Shown here: positions 17,875 to 27,047 of the stretch, in pieces
How the letters are laid out: the number at the start of each line of letters is the position of its first letter
How positions within the stretch are numbered: position 1 is the stretch's first letter
Program-made: the position numbers and the translations under genes
The notes under the pieces: generated by a model
Databases searched by the model: none
The model's input: only the letters and a program-made list of their open reading frames with translations
What the model was told of the DNA's origin: nothing
Assembly: GCA_035656635.1 (NCBI GenBank)
Contig: DASRSD010000184.1
Coordinates: forward strand, 38,189 to 102,188
Source of the DNA: Pirellulales bacterium
Lineage (GTDB): Bacteria > Planctomycetota > Planctomycetia > Pirellulales > JADZDJ01
DNA: 64,000 bases
Reading direction: 5' to 3'

Positions 17875-19527
17875 TTACGGCCCGGCAGAAGCCATCGCCG
17901 GCAAATCGGGGCTGGCGTATTTGGCGAAATTCTCGCGGAACAAAGCAGCTAACTTTTGGGCCGTAGCTTCATAAGCGGCCCGATCTTTCCAGGTGGCGGC
18001 AGGCTGCAATAGTGCCTCGGGCACGCTGGGGCAACGGGTGCAATAGTCGAGTTTGAAGTGCGGATCGCGCTGCGTCGGGGCTGCATTCAATGCGCCGCAG
18101 TGGATGGCGTCGATAATTGCGCGGGTGTGCACCAGCGGAATGCGCGAACCCACGCCGTAAGCGCCTCCGGACCAGCCGGTGTTCACCAGCCAGGCCTGAG
18201 CGCGGTGTTTCCGCAGCCGTTCGGCCAGCATCGTGGCGTACACGGTCGGATGCCGCACCAAAAACGCCGCACTGTAACAGGCGGAGAACGCGACTTGCGG
18301 CTCCTTCACGCCTACTTCGGTGCCCGCCACGCGCGCCGTATATCCACTGATGAAATGATACATTGCCTGCTCCGGCGTCAGCCGGCTTACCGGCGGAATC
18401 ACTCCAAACGCATCGCAGGTAAGAAAGATAATGTTTCGCGGATGTCCGCCTACGCAGGGCACCTTAGCGTTGTCGATGTATTCAATCGGATAAGCGGCCC
18501 GGGTATTTTCGGTGAGGGCTGCGTTCTCGAAATCGACGGCTCGCGTTTCTTCGTTGAACACCACGTTTTCTAGCACTGTGCCGAAGCGAATGGCGTCGTA
18601 AATTTCCGGCTCGTTTTCGCGCGTCAGCCCAATGCACTTGGCATAGCAGCCGCCTTCGATGTTGAAAATGCCGTGGTCGCTCCAGCAGTGTTCGTCGTCG
18701 CCGATCAGTCGGCGGCAAGGATCGGCCGACAGCGTCGTTTTGCCCGTCCCCGATAGACCGAAGAACAACGACACATCACCAGAACCGGCGCCCTCACCTC
18801 GCCGCGGCGAGTCGCCTGCGGACACCTGGCCCTCGTCCAAAGGGCGAGAGAGTGAAGATGCACCTTCATTCGCCGAGCAGTGCATCGACAGCACTCCGCG
18901 GGCCGGCATGACGTAATGCATCAAGGTGAACACTCCCTTTTTCATTTCGCCGGCGTATTCGGTGCCGAGAATCACCATTTCGCGCCGCTCTAAGCTAATG
19001 TCGATGCTGGTGCGCGAAGTCATTTGGTGCGTGTGCGGATTGGCAGGAAATTGGCCGGCATTGTAAATCACATAATCGGGCTCGCCGAACTGCTCCAATT
19101 CCGTCGCCGTCGGACGAATCAGCATGTTGCGCATGAACAGCGCATGGTATGCCCGGGCGCAAATTACGCGCACTTTCACCCGATAGCGCGGATCCCAACC
19201 GGCAAAGCCATCGCACACGTAGAGCTGGTCACGGGTATTCAAGTAATCAATCGCCCGTTGCCGGTTGATGACGAACACATGCTCTTCCAGTTTGATGTTC
19301 ACTGGCCCCCACCAGATGTTCCCGGAACTATCTGGGTGATCGACAATTCGTTTATCTAAAGGACTGCGGCCGGTTTTCTTTCCGGAGCGAATAATCAGTG
19401 CCCCGCTATTGGCGATGGCCGCGTGTTCCACCGAAATGGCATCTTCGTACAGCGCCGCCGGCGGAGCATTGCGCACGGCGAACTCGTTGTCGATTTCGTG
19501 ACGCGATAAATCAAGTGTTTGAGACAT
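17875..19527 (-). CDS. pckA: Phosphoenolpyruvate carboxykinase (ATP)
   Basis: Converts oxaloacetate and ATP to phosphoenolpyruvate, CO2 and ADP, the first step of gluconeogenesis. The sequence shows [34 protein letters not shown], the P-loop [14 protein letters not shown] with the kinase-specific Walker A, the metal site [10 protein letters not shown], and [12 protein letters not shown]. It is 550 residues, slightly longer than usual, because an insertion of about 28 residues lies between HCSANEG and [15 protein letters not shown] (about residues 221-248). This insert is Ser/Gly/Arg-rich, reads through a short genomic repeat, and is not part of the family core. All key residues remain, so activity is likely but not proven. 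Confidence 0.96.
   Translation of the reverse strand: MSQTLDLSRHEIDNEFAVRNAPPAALYEDAISVEHAAIANSGALIIRSGKKTGRSPLDKRIVDHPDSSGNIWWGPVNIKLEEHVFVINRQRAIDYLNTRDQLYVCDGFAGWDPRYRVKVRVICARAYHALFMRNMLIRPTATELEQFGEPDYVIYNAGQFPANPHTHQMTSRTSIDISLERREMVILGTEYAGEMKKGVFTLMHYVMPARGVLSMHCSANEGASSLSRPLDEGQVSAGDSPRRGEGAGSGDVSLFFGLSGTGKTTLSADPCRRLIGDDEHCWSDHGIFNIEGGCYAKCIGLTRENEPEIYDAIRFGTVLENVVFNEETRAVDFENAALTENTRAAYPIEYIDNAKVPCVGGHPRNIIFLTCDAFGVIPPVSRLTPEQAMYHFISGYTARVAGTEVGVKEPQVAFSACYSAAFLVRHPTVYATMLAERLRKHRAQAWLVNTGWSGGAYGVGSRIPLVHTRAIIDAIHCGALNAAPTQRDPHFKLDYCTRCPSVPEALLQPAATWKDRAAYEATAQKLAALFRENFAKYASPDLPAMASAGP
18781..18866 (-). repeat. Micro-repeat inserted in-frame in pckA
   Basis: The bases read on the minus strand as CACTCTCTCGCCC ... 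GAGGGCCAGG ... CTCGCCGCGGCGAG ... GTGAGGGCGCC. This is the CTCTC/GAGAG-with-GTGAGGG layout of a widespread intergenic element, here with an extra palindrome CTCGCCGCGGCGAG. It is in frame and adds about 28 residues directly before the P-loop strand. A related element sits in the methyltransferase gene near 27.6 kb. Confidence 0.7.
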
Positions 19528-19845
19528 GGCAAATTATTAAAGAATTGTTTCTGCGTGTCGGAGAATGAACTGGCGCGGGCTACATTGTATGACAGCCATT
19601 TTCATTCATGCCAAGCCGATGATTTCTCCACGCTGGACCGACGGAAAAAAATATGGGCTTGGCAAATCAAAGCAAGCATCGCGGTTATCGAACCGCCAGC
19701 CGGTTTCTGCCGTATAAACCCAGCGGTGCGGCGCGCGCACGACCCTGCTTTGCTCTTTGTTCTGTCGGCGTAAACCATTATTATCAAGCGGGTTCAGCAT
19801 TTTTTGCGCCCGCAATGTCATCCAGCCGTAATGGCCTGCCTTCTT
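19528..19845. other. Divergent intergenic region between pckA and the ABC operon
   Basis: About 318 bases holding promoters for both directions. One promoter candidate for the ABC operon is listed separately. No gene is supported here. Confidence 0.5.
19757..19784 (+). promoter_or_regulatory. Candidate sigma-70-type promoter of the ABC/DUF3299 operon
   Basis: TTGTTC and TATTAT are separated by 16 bases, and the second hexamer ends 61 bases before the chosen start codon. Fit is moderate and housekeeping promoters of planctomycetes are poorly defined, so this is a weak call. Confidence 0.3.
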
Positions 19846-20526
19846 ATGCTCACTCTGGAAAACGTCAAAAAGTCTTTTTTTGAGCCGGGAGGCGGGCGGC
19901 TGCCCATTTTGAATGTGCGGCATTTTCATGTAGCTGCCGGGGAGCAAATGGTGCTGATTGGCCGCAGCGGCTCCGGCAAAACCACCCTCCTGCATTTGAT
20001 CGCTGGAATCAGCCGGCCCGACGAAGGGGTAATTCGCATCGACGGCGTCGACATTGCCCGGTTGCCCGAAGCTGGGCGTGACCGCTTCCGCGCCGACAAA
20101 ATCGGCTACGTGTTTCAAACGTTCAATTTGCTTCCCGGCTTCACGGCGTTGGAAAACGTGCTTTTGGGAATGTCGTTTGCCACCGGCCGCGCCAAGCCTG
20201 AGCGCGCGAAGCATCTTTTGGATCGTGTCGGGTTGGCGCACCGGCTGCATCATAAACCGGCCCAGCTTTCCGTCGGTGAACAGCAGCGCGTGGCCGTGGC
20301 TCGGGCATTGGGGAACAAACCGAAACTGCTGTTGGCCGACGAACCGACGGCGAATATCGATACCCGGCATCAACAGCAAGTGGTCGATTTAATTCGCGAC
20401 ACCTGCCGCGAGGAAAACGTGGCACTGGTGCTGGTCACGCACACGCCCCAAGTTGCCGAGCAATTTCAGCGCGTCGAAAATTTGGAACAAGTGAATCAAT
20501 TAACGAATAACACCCTCGGCGTTTGA
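19846..20526 (+). CDS. ABC transporter ATP-binding protein (LolD/MacB type)
   Basis: A 226-residue ATPase. It has Walker [10 protein letters not shown] (about residue 39), a Q-loop at [18 protein letters not shown], signature [15 protein letters not shown], Walker [13 protein letters not shown] and the switch His in VLVTHTP. LSVGEQ replaces the usual LSGGQ. The type powers FtsX-like permeases that move lipoproteins or export substrates rather than import solutes. ATG at 19846 gives the usual MLTLENV start; ATG at 19831 is possible. First gene of a five-gene operon; the permease starts four bases after its stop. Confidence 0.92.
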   Translation: MLTLENVKKSFFEPGGGRLPILNVRHFHVAAGEQMVLIGRSGSGKTTLLHLIAGISRPDEGVIRIDGVDIARLPEAGRDRFRADKIGYVFQTFNLLPGFTALENVLLGMSFATGRAKPERAKHLLDRVGLAHRLHHKPAQLSVGEQQRVAVARALGNKPKLLLADEPTANIDTRHQQQVVDLIRDTCREENVALVLVTHTPQVAEQFQRVENLEQVNQLTNNTLGV

Positions 20527-20529
20527 GCT

Positions 20530-21846
20530 ATGACCCTTTCCAAAATCGCCTGGCGCAGCATTCAACAGCGGTCGCTGGCTTCGTTTCTGACGGGCCTGTC
20601 GATGGCGCTGGGAGTGTCGCTGGTTGTGGCGGTGCTGGTGATTGGCCAAATTGTGGCCAAGTCGTTCGCCTCGGGCAATGCGCTGGGTTACAACGTCATC
20701 GTCGGCGCCAAAGGTGGGCGGTTAGATCTGCTCCTGAATACGGTTTACTATTTGAACCGGCCGATCGAAAACATTCCTTGGGATTATTATCAGCAATTTT
20801 TGCGCGCCAAAGATCGCAGCGATCACAAAGATGGCAAGTACGCTGATGATGTTGATCTCGCCATTCCCGTATGCTTGGGCGACGTGGTCGGCGAAAACGG
20901 CCAATACCGTGTGGTCGGCACCACGCCGGAATTGTTTAGCCAACTTTTGCATGCGACGTTCTCCTCGGGCGAAAACTTTAAGACGCCCGATTTCACGACC
21001 GCCGTCGTTGGCGCCGAAGTTGCCAAACACATGGGTTTCAAAGTCGGCGACAGTTTTTCGCCCGCGCACGGTGTCGGCGGCGAAAAGCACATGCCGTTCA
21101 AAATCACCGGCATTTTGGACCGCACGAGCACGCCGGTCGATCGGGCCGCCTTTGTGAACATGGAAGGCTTTTTCCTCATCCCCGATCATGCCAGAGGGCA
21201 CGTGGAAGAGGTGCACAAGCCGGGCGAAAAAGAAGAGCCGGATGAAATTCTCAAAACGCCGCTTCCCGAAGATCAGCGCGAAGTCACTGCCGTTTTGATC
21301 CGCACGGCCAGCATTGGCGGCGCGCCCCCCGAGCTTGTGGCTCCCGATTTGGTCAAGCACGTGAATAAAGAATTTGTGGCCCAGGCCATCGAGCCGATTA
21401 AAGAAATAACCGTCCTCACCATCACCTTTGTCCAGCCCATGCAGTGGATTTTGCTAGCCCTGACGGTGCTAATTGTCATCGTGGCCGGCATCGGAATTTT
21501 GGTGAGCATCTATAATTCCATGTCGGAACGCCGGCACGAAATTGCCGTCATGCGGGCCTTGGGCGCGCACCGGGGAAAAATCATGCTGATTGTGTTAACC
21601 GAGTCCATCATGCTAGCTTTGGGTGGCGGCTTGGCGGGCTGGCTGGTGGGCCACCTACTGGTGGGCGCGGCGGCTCCCACCATTACCGAGTACACTGGAG
21701 TAGCGGTGAACTTCTTGCAATTTGTGCCGACCGCGGAGTTAATTTTAATTCCTGGTTTGATTGTGCTGGCCTCGCTGGTGGGTTACTTGCCGGCGCTGTC
21801 GGCTTACCGAACCGACGTGGCCCGGGCACTTACCGCCGCGCCGTAA
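20530..21846 (+). CDS. ABC transporter permease (FtsX/MacB type)
   Basis: A 438-residue permease with one N-terminal transmembrane helix (about 18-45), a large periplasmic domain of the MacB-PCD type (about 50-290), and three C-terminal helices (about 300-325, 350-375 and 395-425) containing the coupling region YNSMSERRHEIAVMRALGAHR. This is the FtsX domain layout of lipoprotein and macrolide exporters. Together with the preceding ATPase it should form a type VII ABC system. The substrate is unknown; downstream DUF3299 proteins suggest a link to metal or envelope homeostasis. Confidence 0.92.
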   Translation: MTLSKIAWRSIQQRSLASFLTGLSMALGVSLVVAVLVIGQIVAKSFASGNALGYNVIVGAKGGRLDLLLNTVYYLNRPIENIPWDYYQQFLRAKDRSDHKDGKYADDVDLAIPVCLGDVVGENGQYRVVGTTPELFSQLLHATFSSGENFKTPDFTTAVVGAEVAKHMGFKVGDSFSPAHGVGGEKHMPFKITGILDRTSTPVDRAAFVNMEGFFLIPDHARGHVEEVHKPGEKEEPDEILKTPLPEDQREVTAVLIRTASIGGAPPELVAPDLVKHVNKEFVAQAIEPIKEITVLTITFVQPMQWILLALTVLIVIVAGIGILVSIYNSMSERRHEIAVMRALGAHRGKIMLIVLTESIMLALGGGLAGWLVGHLLVGAAAPTITEYTGVAVNFLQFVPTAELILIPGLIVLASLVGYLPALSAYRTDVARALTAAP

Positions 21847-21868
21847 CGGAAACTCAAGGAGTGGAAAT

Positions 21869-23155
21869 ATGAGCGGACGAATCGCCAAGCCTTTATTCTT
21901 TACCGCAGGTGTCGGCTTGCTGATGCTGGCCATCAGCTTAACGGCCAAGGCCTGCCCGTTCTGCGGCCAGGTGTCCATGACCTGGACGGAAGAAATGAAA
22001 GCCGCCGATGCCGTCGTCATTGCCGAAATGACGGAAACACCACAGCGCCCCGCCGGCGCAGATAGCGCCTACGCCCCCGGCATTAGTGAGCCCGTGGCCA
22101 AATCGAAATTCCGCATTGTGGAAGTCCTCAAAGGCCCCGATCTGCTCAAAAAACCCAAGCCAGTGGAAGCCATTTATTTGGGCGACGCTCCCGTGGGCAC
22201 GAAGTTTTTAATTACGGCGGTCGATCCCAAAGCGCTGTCATGGTCCACGCCCACGGCACTTACCGATCGCAGCCTGCCGTACATCAAAATGTTGCTTAAG
22301 CTGTCCGACAGAGGAGCCGATCGGTTAGTGTTCTTTCAAAATTATTTGGAAGATGCCGACCAAGTGCTGAAGCAAGATTCGTTCGACGAATTCGCCAAGG
22401 CTTCCTACGACGACCTGAAAGCTTACGGCCCCCGCGCCAATTACGGGCAATTGATTAAATGGATTCAAGACCCCGATATTTCCCCCAGCCATCGTCGGTT
22501 GTACTTCACGCTGCTAGGCGTGTGCGGCTCGGAAAAAGACGTGCCGCTGATTGAATCGCTGTTTCATTCCAAAGATCGCAAGTTCAAGGCGGGCCTGGAT
22601 GCCATGATTGGATCTTATTTGGCAATCAAAGGCCCCACAGGCATGTCGCTGGTGCAAGACATGTTTCTGAAAAATCAGGCTGCTGAATTCACCGACACGT
22701 ATGCCGCTATTCAAGCCGTCCGAATTTCCCAAGAAGCAGGCATCGTGACCAAAGATAATGCCGCAAAAGCGTTTCACCTGATGCTCGATCGCCCCAAAAT
22801 GGCCGATTTAGTCATTCCTGATTTGGCCCGCTGGCAAGATTGGACCGTGCTGGATCGGCTGGTCGATTTATTTGTAAAGGCCGACGCCGATTCGGCCTGG
22901 GTGCGCGTGCCGGTGTTAAAATATTTGCAGGTTTGCCCGTTGCCGGAGGCCAAAAATCAATTGACCAAGCTGCAGCAAATGGATCCTACGGCGGCCAAGC
23001 AGGCGGAATCGTTTTTGTTGCCCGGTGGAGCGGCGCTGGCTCCGGCGCCAGTTCCGGCCGGCGCCAATAATGCTCCGGCAGCAGGCGGCGCCGCATCGAG
23101 CAATACAACATCCTCCAACAACTCCTTGCCCAACGGCAACGTAAAGAAGAATTGA
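21869..23155 (+). CDS. Secreted protein of unknown function with HEAT-like helices
   Basis: A 428-residue exported protein. It starts with a signal peptide (about 1-27) and a conserved-looking ACPFCGQV that carries a CxxC pair just after the cleavage site. The first half has a beta-rich domain (VVIAEMTE ... SKFRIVEVLKG ... VEAIYLGDAP). The second half is helical with repeat-like units (DVPLIESLFHSKDRKFKAGL), and the tail is Ala/Pro/Asn/Ser-rich. CxxC so near the N-terminus could bind metal or be redox active. AAGGAG lies upstream of the ATG. Third gene of the ABC operon; not assigned to a named family. Confidence 0.7.
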   Translation: MSGRIAKPLFFTAGVGLLMLAISLTAKACPFCGQVSMTWTEEMKAADAVVIAEMTETPQRPAGADSAYAPGISEPVAKSKFRIVEVLKGPDLLKKPKPVEAIYLGDAPVGTKFLITAVDPKALSWSTPTALTDRSLPYIKMLLKLSDRGADRLVFFQNYLEDADQVLKQDSFDEFAKASYDDLKAYGPRANYGQLIKWIQDPDISPSHRRLYFTLLGVCGSEKDVPLIESLFHSKDRKFKAGLDAMIGSYLAIKGPTGMSLVQDMFLKNQAAEFTDTYAAIQAVRISQEAGIVTKDNAAKAFHLMLDRPKMADLVIPDLARWQDWTVLDRLVDLFVKADADSAWVRVPVLKYLQVCPLPEAKNQLTKLQQMDPTAAKQAESFLLPGGAALAPAPVPAGANNAPAAGGAASSNTTSSNNSLPNGNVKKN

Positions 23156-23232
23156 ACATGCCGGCGCGGAATGTTGGGTGGCGCTGTTGCTCGAGCGGTG
23201 CCGATGATAGTGCAGGCGTGAGGTAAGCAACT

Positions 23233-23979
23233 GTGAAAAGTGGACAAACCGAAATCGTTGCTCCGCCGGTCGACGATGCACCGTTAAAGCCCACGGCCCC
23301 GCGGATGAGCGCACTCGATGCCGGCGCCGAGGAAAACGATTACAATCCCTCGGAATCGTATCGGGCGCTGTCTACCGCAGCGGTGGCTTCGCTGGTGTTG
23401 GGTGTCCTGTCAGCATTGGCAGTGCTCGATTGGTGGCTGGGGCTGATTCCCTTTGCTGCGTTGATACTGGGCGTGTTGGCGCTGCGGAAAATTCGCAGCC
23501 AGCCGGAAGAATACACCGGCCGCGGCGTGGCTTTTGTCGGAATTTTTTTGGCCGTTGCGTTTTGGCTGGGCGGCTTCGGCTGGCTAGGCTACGTCCGCGC
23601 CACCGAGGTGCCGTCCGGCTACGCGCGAATCGATTATTCCCAGCTCCAACCGCATCCCGAGGATCCGCTCAACGCGGTCCCGCCGGAGGCCAAGGATCTG
23701 GACGGAAAAAAAATCTTCATCAAAGGTTATGTTTACCCGGGCCTGCGCAAGTTGGGAATCACTCAGTTTTTACTTGTTCGCGACAACGGGACGTGCTGCT
23801 TTGGCGGCAATCCAAAAATCACCGATCGCATTCAAGTGCAGTTGAACGATTCGAAGGGCTTTGAATACACGCAGGGATTATTTAAGGTGGCGGGCACTTT
23901 CCGCGTTACGCCCGCCCGCGAAGCCGTCGACGCCAAGGGAATTGTATTTTATCACCTCGACGAGGCTTTTTTGCCATGA
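23233..23979 (+). CDS. DUF4190-like membrane protein with DUF3299 domain
   Basis: A 248-residue protein with a disordered N-terminus, a two-helix membrane unit (about 47-80 and 95-122; AAVASLVLGVLSALAVLDWW and GRGVAFVGIFLAVAFWLGG) typical of DUF4190, and a C-terminal domain (about 140-248) with the DUF3299 signature: GKKIFIKGYVYP and LVRDNGTCCFGGNPK. The domain probably faces the periplasm. DUF3299 proteins are known near transporter genes in other bacteria, including zinc-responsive clusters (from memory), but have no assigned reaction. Starts at GTG. Its stop overlaps the start of the next DUF3299 gene by four bases. Confidence 0.8.
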   Translation: MKSGQTEIVAPPVDDAPLKPTAPRMSALDAGAEENDYNPSESYRALSTAAVASLVLGVLSALAVLDWWLGLIPFAALILGVLALRKIRSQPEEYTGRGVAFVGIFLAVAFWLGGFGWLGYVRATEVPSGYARIDYSQLQPHPEDPLNAVPPEAKDLDGKKIFIKGYVYPGLRKLGITQFLLVRDNGTCCFGGNPKITDRIQVQLNDSKGFEYTQGLFKVAGTFRVTPAREAVDAKGIVFYHLDEAFLP

Positions 23980-24551
23980 GCATGCGGTGGCAAATTTGCG
24001 GGCTGTTGTTGGCTGCAGCTTATTGTGTGGCGCTTTGCGCCGGTTGCGGCGAGCGCTCTTCGCCCGCTGCCACGGCGCTGGTTGATGCGCCCCAGGCGCA
24101 TTCTAGCCAGGCGAATGTCGATTCTGCTGCTGTAGATGCCGCGGCTGCTCCGGCGAAATCCGCCACGGCAACCAATCAACCGGCGCGCGACATCGGCTTT
24201 GACAACATCAAATTCGACATGCAAAAAGACGCGCCGTTTCAGCGCAAAATGATTACGCCGGCCATCGAACAACTCCACAACACCAAAATTCGCATTCGCG
24301 GCTACATTCTGCCCAGCTTTCAGCAAAGCGGCTTGTCGCAATTTGTGCTGGTGCGAGACAACATGCAATGCTGCTTTGGCCCTGGGGCCGCCCTGTACGA
24401 TTGCATTGTGGTGCAAATGGACGGCGGACACACCGCCGATTTCACTACTCGCCCGGTGGCGGTCGAAGGCACGTTTTCGATTCAGGAAATCGCCAGCCCG
24501 GAAGGCAAATGCCTGGCCATCTATCACATGCAGGCAGACAACGTGCAGTAA
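23976..24551 (+). CDS. DUF3299 lipoprotein
   Basis: A 191-residue predicted lipoprotein. The signal ends in a lipobox-like LCAGC (Cys about residue 25), then an Ala/Ser-rich linker and a DUF3299 domain with TKIRIRGYILPSF and LVRDNMQCCFGPG. It is a paralogue of the preceding membrane-bound protein; both keep the RDN-x-x-CCFG block, which suggests that the double Cys matters for function. The ATG lies in an ATGA overlap with the upstream stop, so the two are translationally coupled. Last gene of the five-gene operon. Confidence 0.85.
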   Translation: MSMRWQICGLLLAAAYCVALCAGCGERSSPAATALVDAPQAHSSQANVDSAAVDAAAAPAKSATATNQPARDIGFDNIKFDMQKDAPFQRKMITPAIEQLHNTKIRIRGYILPSFQQSGLSQFVLVRDNMQCCFGPGAALYDCIVVQMDGGHTADFTTRPVAVEGTFSIQEIASPEGKCLAIYHMQADNVQ

Positions 24552-24611
24552 GTGTGATCCCTCCGCTGGCTGCTTCGTGCCGCCATCGCGCCTGCTTCTT
24601 TCCCGTGCTTC

Positions 24612-26876
24612 TCAACCCTTGTCGCTTTCCTTCAATCCCAAACGCGCCAGCCACCGATTTCCGGTTTTCTTCTGGGCATTGCCGGCCGACGCATCGCCGC
24701 TTGCCTGTTGCCCGGCCAGCATCGTTTTATCCTCTTCCAACTGCCGCAGCCGCTCTTCCATTTCTGTTCGTTCCCGGGCCAGGCGCGCCCGTTGGACGGA
24801 AATTTCGACTTCCGCCTGTCGCAGTTTTTCCTGCCATTCGTGCTGTAGAGCCAGCAGCCTCTGCCGCTCCTCCTGGATGAGCGCATCTTGATCGAGCACT
24901 TCCGCTTGGGCCGCGGAAACGATGGTGATTTGCTCGGCCGTGGAATTGGCGACGGCTTGAATTTCGCGCTCCGCCAGCTGCGCTTTCAGTTCGGCAATTT
25001 CCTGATCGCGCTGCGAAACCATGTCGTCGGTGATGCGAATGGTTCCTTCGACGGTAAGCCGATCATCTTCGCTCAATGCTTGTGCGTGGGTTTGTCCTGC
25101 ATCGGCCTGCAATTCTGCGAGCATGCGTTTTTTCGTCGATTCCCAATCACTGGTGAAAATGCTTTCGGCTTTGGGCGTTGTTAGCTGCGCTTTTGCTTGT
25201 GCTTGCAAATCAACCAGCTCTTCTTCCAATTCCGCATTGCGGCGTTTCAGTTGCCGTACGTCGTCGACGGCCAATTCGAACCGCCGCTGCAAATCTTCCA
25301 CGCGCTGTCCCTCCGCAGCCGGCGGCGCAGCAGCCAAACGACTTTCCACCGCCGCCAGTTGAGTTTGCAGCTCGGCGACCTGCTCGGCCAGTTCATCGCG
25401 CTCGCTTTGCAAAGCTTGCAGCGCAGATGCATCGGCGCCTTGGCCGCGAGCGTGTTGTGCGAGCTCCTGCTGCAGCGCGTCGTAATCAACCTGCAGCTCT
25501 TTCACGTCCTTTGCGGATTCGTCGGCCAGTCGCTGCGATTTCGCCAAGCGCGCGGTCAATTGTTCAATTTCCTGTCCGGCCGTCAGCAAATCGGCAGATT
25601 GGTCGGCGCGATTTTTGTCCGCTTGCCGGCGCGCTTCTTCCCACTGCCGCCGGCTTTTTTCCAAAGCTGCCTCGTCCTCCTCCAACTGCTCCCGATCGCG
25701 CCGCAATTGCTGCCGGGCGCGGTTCATTTCTTGCTCGAAGGTTTCCCGGTCCTGATTGAGTTGCAAATGTCCACGCTCCGCCTCTTTTTGCAACGCGGCC
25801 CGCTGACGGTCGATTTCCCCTTGCACCAGCTCCCGCTCCTGCATGCCGGCAGTGCGCTCGATTCGCAATTGTTGGGCAATGCGACGCCGCTGGGACCGAG
25901 TGTCCTCGCGTCGAGCCTCCAGTTCTTCCAACTCCTTTTCCAATCGCAGTTGCTGCTGATCGAGATATTCGCGGCGGCTAGTGAACTGCCGGACTTCGCT
26001 GTGATGTTCCTCCTGGGCAGCGGCCAAGACATGCTCCGCTTGCTTAAGCTTCGTTTCCGCAGCCAGCAATTCCGCGGCGCGGCGGTCTAACTGCTCGCTT
26101 TCTTTTCGTTGTTGCTCGGCATATTCCTCTTGATGTTGACGGCTTTCGCGGCGAAATGCTTCCTGGGCTTGCTCGAAGCTGCGTTGTGCTTGATTAAGCT
26201 TGCCCTCCGCCGCATGCACTTCCTTGACCTTGCGCTCGAGTTGTTCGTTTTGATTTCGCTGTTGTTCGGCCAGCTCCTGCTTTTGTTGGCGGCTTTGGCG
26301 GCGCCATTCCTCCTGCTCCTGCGCGAGCTCTTGCTGAGCCTGCTTGAATTTTGCCTCGGCAACTTGCAATTCCTTAGCCCGGCGGTCGAGTTGATCTTGT
26401 TCCCGTTGTCCACGCTGATGGTGATCTTTTTGTTCTTGGGCTAATTCTTCGTGCTGCTCTTGCTCCGCGGTGTTATGCGCCGCCTGCCGCCGGTCCAGTG
26501 CTTCGCGAGCTGCTTGCAAATCGGCCTGGGCCGATTGCAATTCCGCCTGCGCTAAAGCCAGCTCTGCCCGTTCGGCAGCCAATGCCGCCTGGGCGCTGGT
26601 TAACTGTTCGGCTTGCGCGCGTAATTGCAAAGCCAATTGATCGAGTTCGGCCCGCTCGGCGTGGGAACCGGAGCTGTGTTCGGCGTCTGCCAGACCGGCG
26701 GCCAAACGTTGTTCTAATTCCGCCAAATGCGATTCCAGCGCGCGATCGAGATGTGCAAACTGTTCGCGCTGCGCGGCGGCCAACTGCTGCGCTTGCTTTT
26801 TGCGCGCAGCCAACCGGCAAGAAAACTCATCGCCCGATGGTTCCTCGGGTGTCGCTTGAGAATCTAGCTCTTCCAT
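24612..26876 (-). CDS. Long coiled-coil protein
   Basis: A 754-residue protein that is almost wholly charged heptad repeat (Glu/Gln/Arg/Ala-rich) from about residue 25 to 700, for example ELEEELVDLQAQAKAQL and RRRIAQQLRIERTAGMQE. It has no signal peptide or membrane segment. Internal repetition is visible: units with KELQVAEAKFKQAQQELA, KEVHAAEGKLNQAQRSFE and AELLAAETKLKQAEHVLA. Such proteins act as cytoplasmic rods or scaffolds; no specific family is recognised. ATG at 26876 begins MEELDSQATP. It follows the methyltransferase gene on the same strand after a 171-base gap. Confidence 0.75.
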   Translation of the reverse strand: MEELDSQATPEEPSGDEFSCRLAARKKQAQQLAAAQREQFAHLDRALESHLAELEQRLAAGLADAEHSSGSHAERAELDQLALQLRAQAEQLTSAQAALAAERAELALAQAELQSAQADLQAAREALDRRQAAHNTAEQEQHEELAQEQKDHHQRGQREQDQLDRRAKELQVAEAKFKQAQQELAQEQEEWRRQSRQQKQELAEQQRNQNEQLERKVKEVHAAEGKLNQAQRSFEQAQEAFRRESRQHQEEYAEQQRKESEQLDRRAAELLAAETKLKQAEHVLAAAQEEHHSEVRQFTSRREYLDQQQLRLEKELEELEARREDTRSQRRRIAQQLRIERTAGMQERELVQGEIDRQRAALQKEAERGHLQLNQDRETFEQEMNRARQQLRRDREQLEEDEAALEKSRRQWEEARRQADKNRADQSADLLTAGQEIEQLTARLAKSQRLADESAKDVKELQVDYDALQQELAQHARGQGADASALQALQSERDELAEQVAELQTQLAAVESRLAAAPPAAEGQRVEDLQRRFELAVDDVRQLKRRNAELEEELVDLQAQAKAQLTTPKAESIFTSDWESTKKRMLAELQADAGQTHAQALSEDDRLTVEGTIRITDDMVSQRDQEIAELKAQLAEREIQAVANSTAEQITIVSAAQAEVLDQDALIQEERQRLLALQHEWQEKLRQAEVEISVQRARLARERTEMEERLRQLEEDKTMLAGQQASGDASAGNAQKKTGNRWLARLGLKESDKG

Positions 26877-26985
26877 GGCAATTGGTTTGAAGGGACACAG
26901 CGAGCGCAGCCGGCCGGGGTGGCCGACACGGCGCACCAGTAGAGAGTTTCCCTGCGTCGCTGGGGGGAAACCGACCGCCAATAGC

Positions 26986-27003
26986 GCCTATAGTCATATA
27001 GGC
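26986..27003. promoter_or_regulatory. Small palindrome upstream of the coiled-coil gene
   Basis: Perfect arms GCCTATA and TATAGGC around GTCA, 110 bases before the coiled-coil start codon. It could be a terminator of the upstream methyltransferase gene or an operator. Short, so chance is possible. Confidence 0.3.
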
Positions 27004-27047
27004 TGTAGAGTTAGGGCGGTCAAAACGAAAGTGCCGGCGAGCGCGGG

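Noticed and set aside
19760..19800. Possible Zur or Fur box before the ABC operon
   Set aside because: The AT-rich ATTATTATC stretch lacks the needed dyad symmetry, so metal control cannot be claimed from it.
25197..26090. Hydrophobic open frame on the plus strand resembling a membrane protein
   Set aside because: It is the mirror of the Glu/Gln/Arg-rich coiled coil; antisense of such repeats reads as Leu/Phe-rich.
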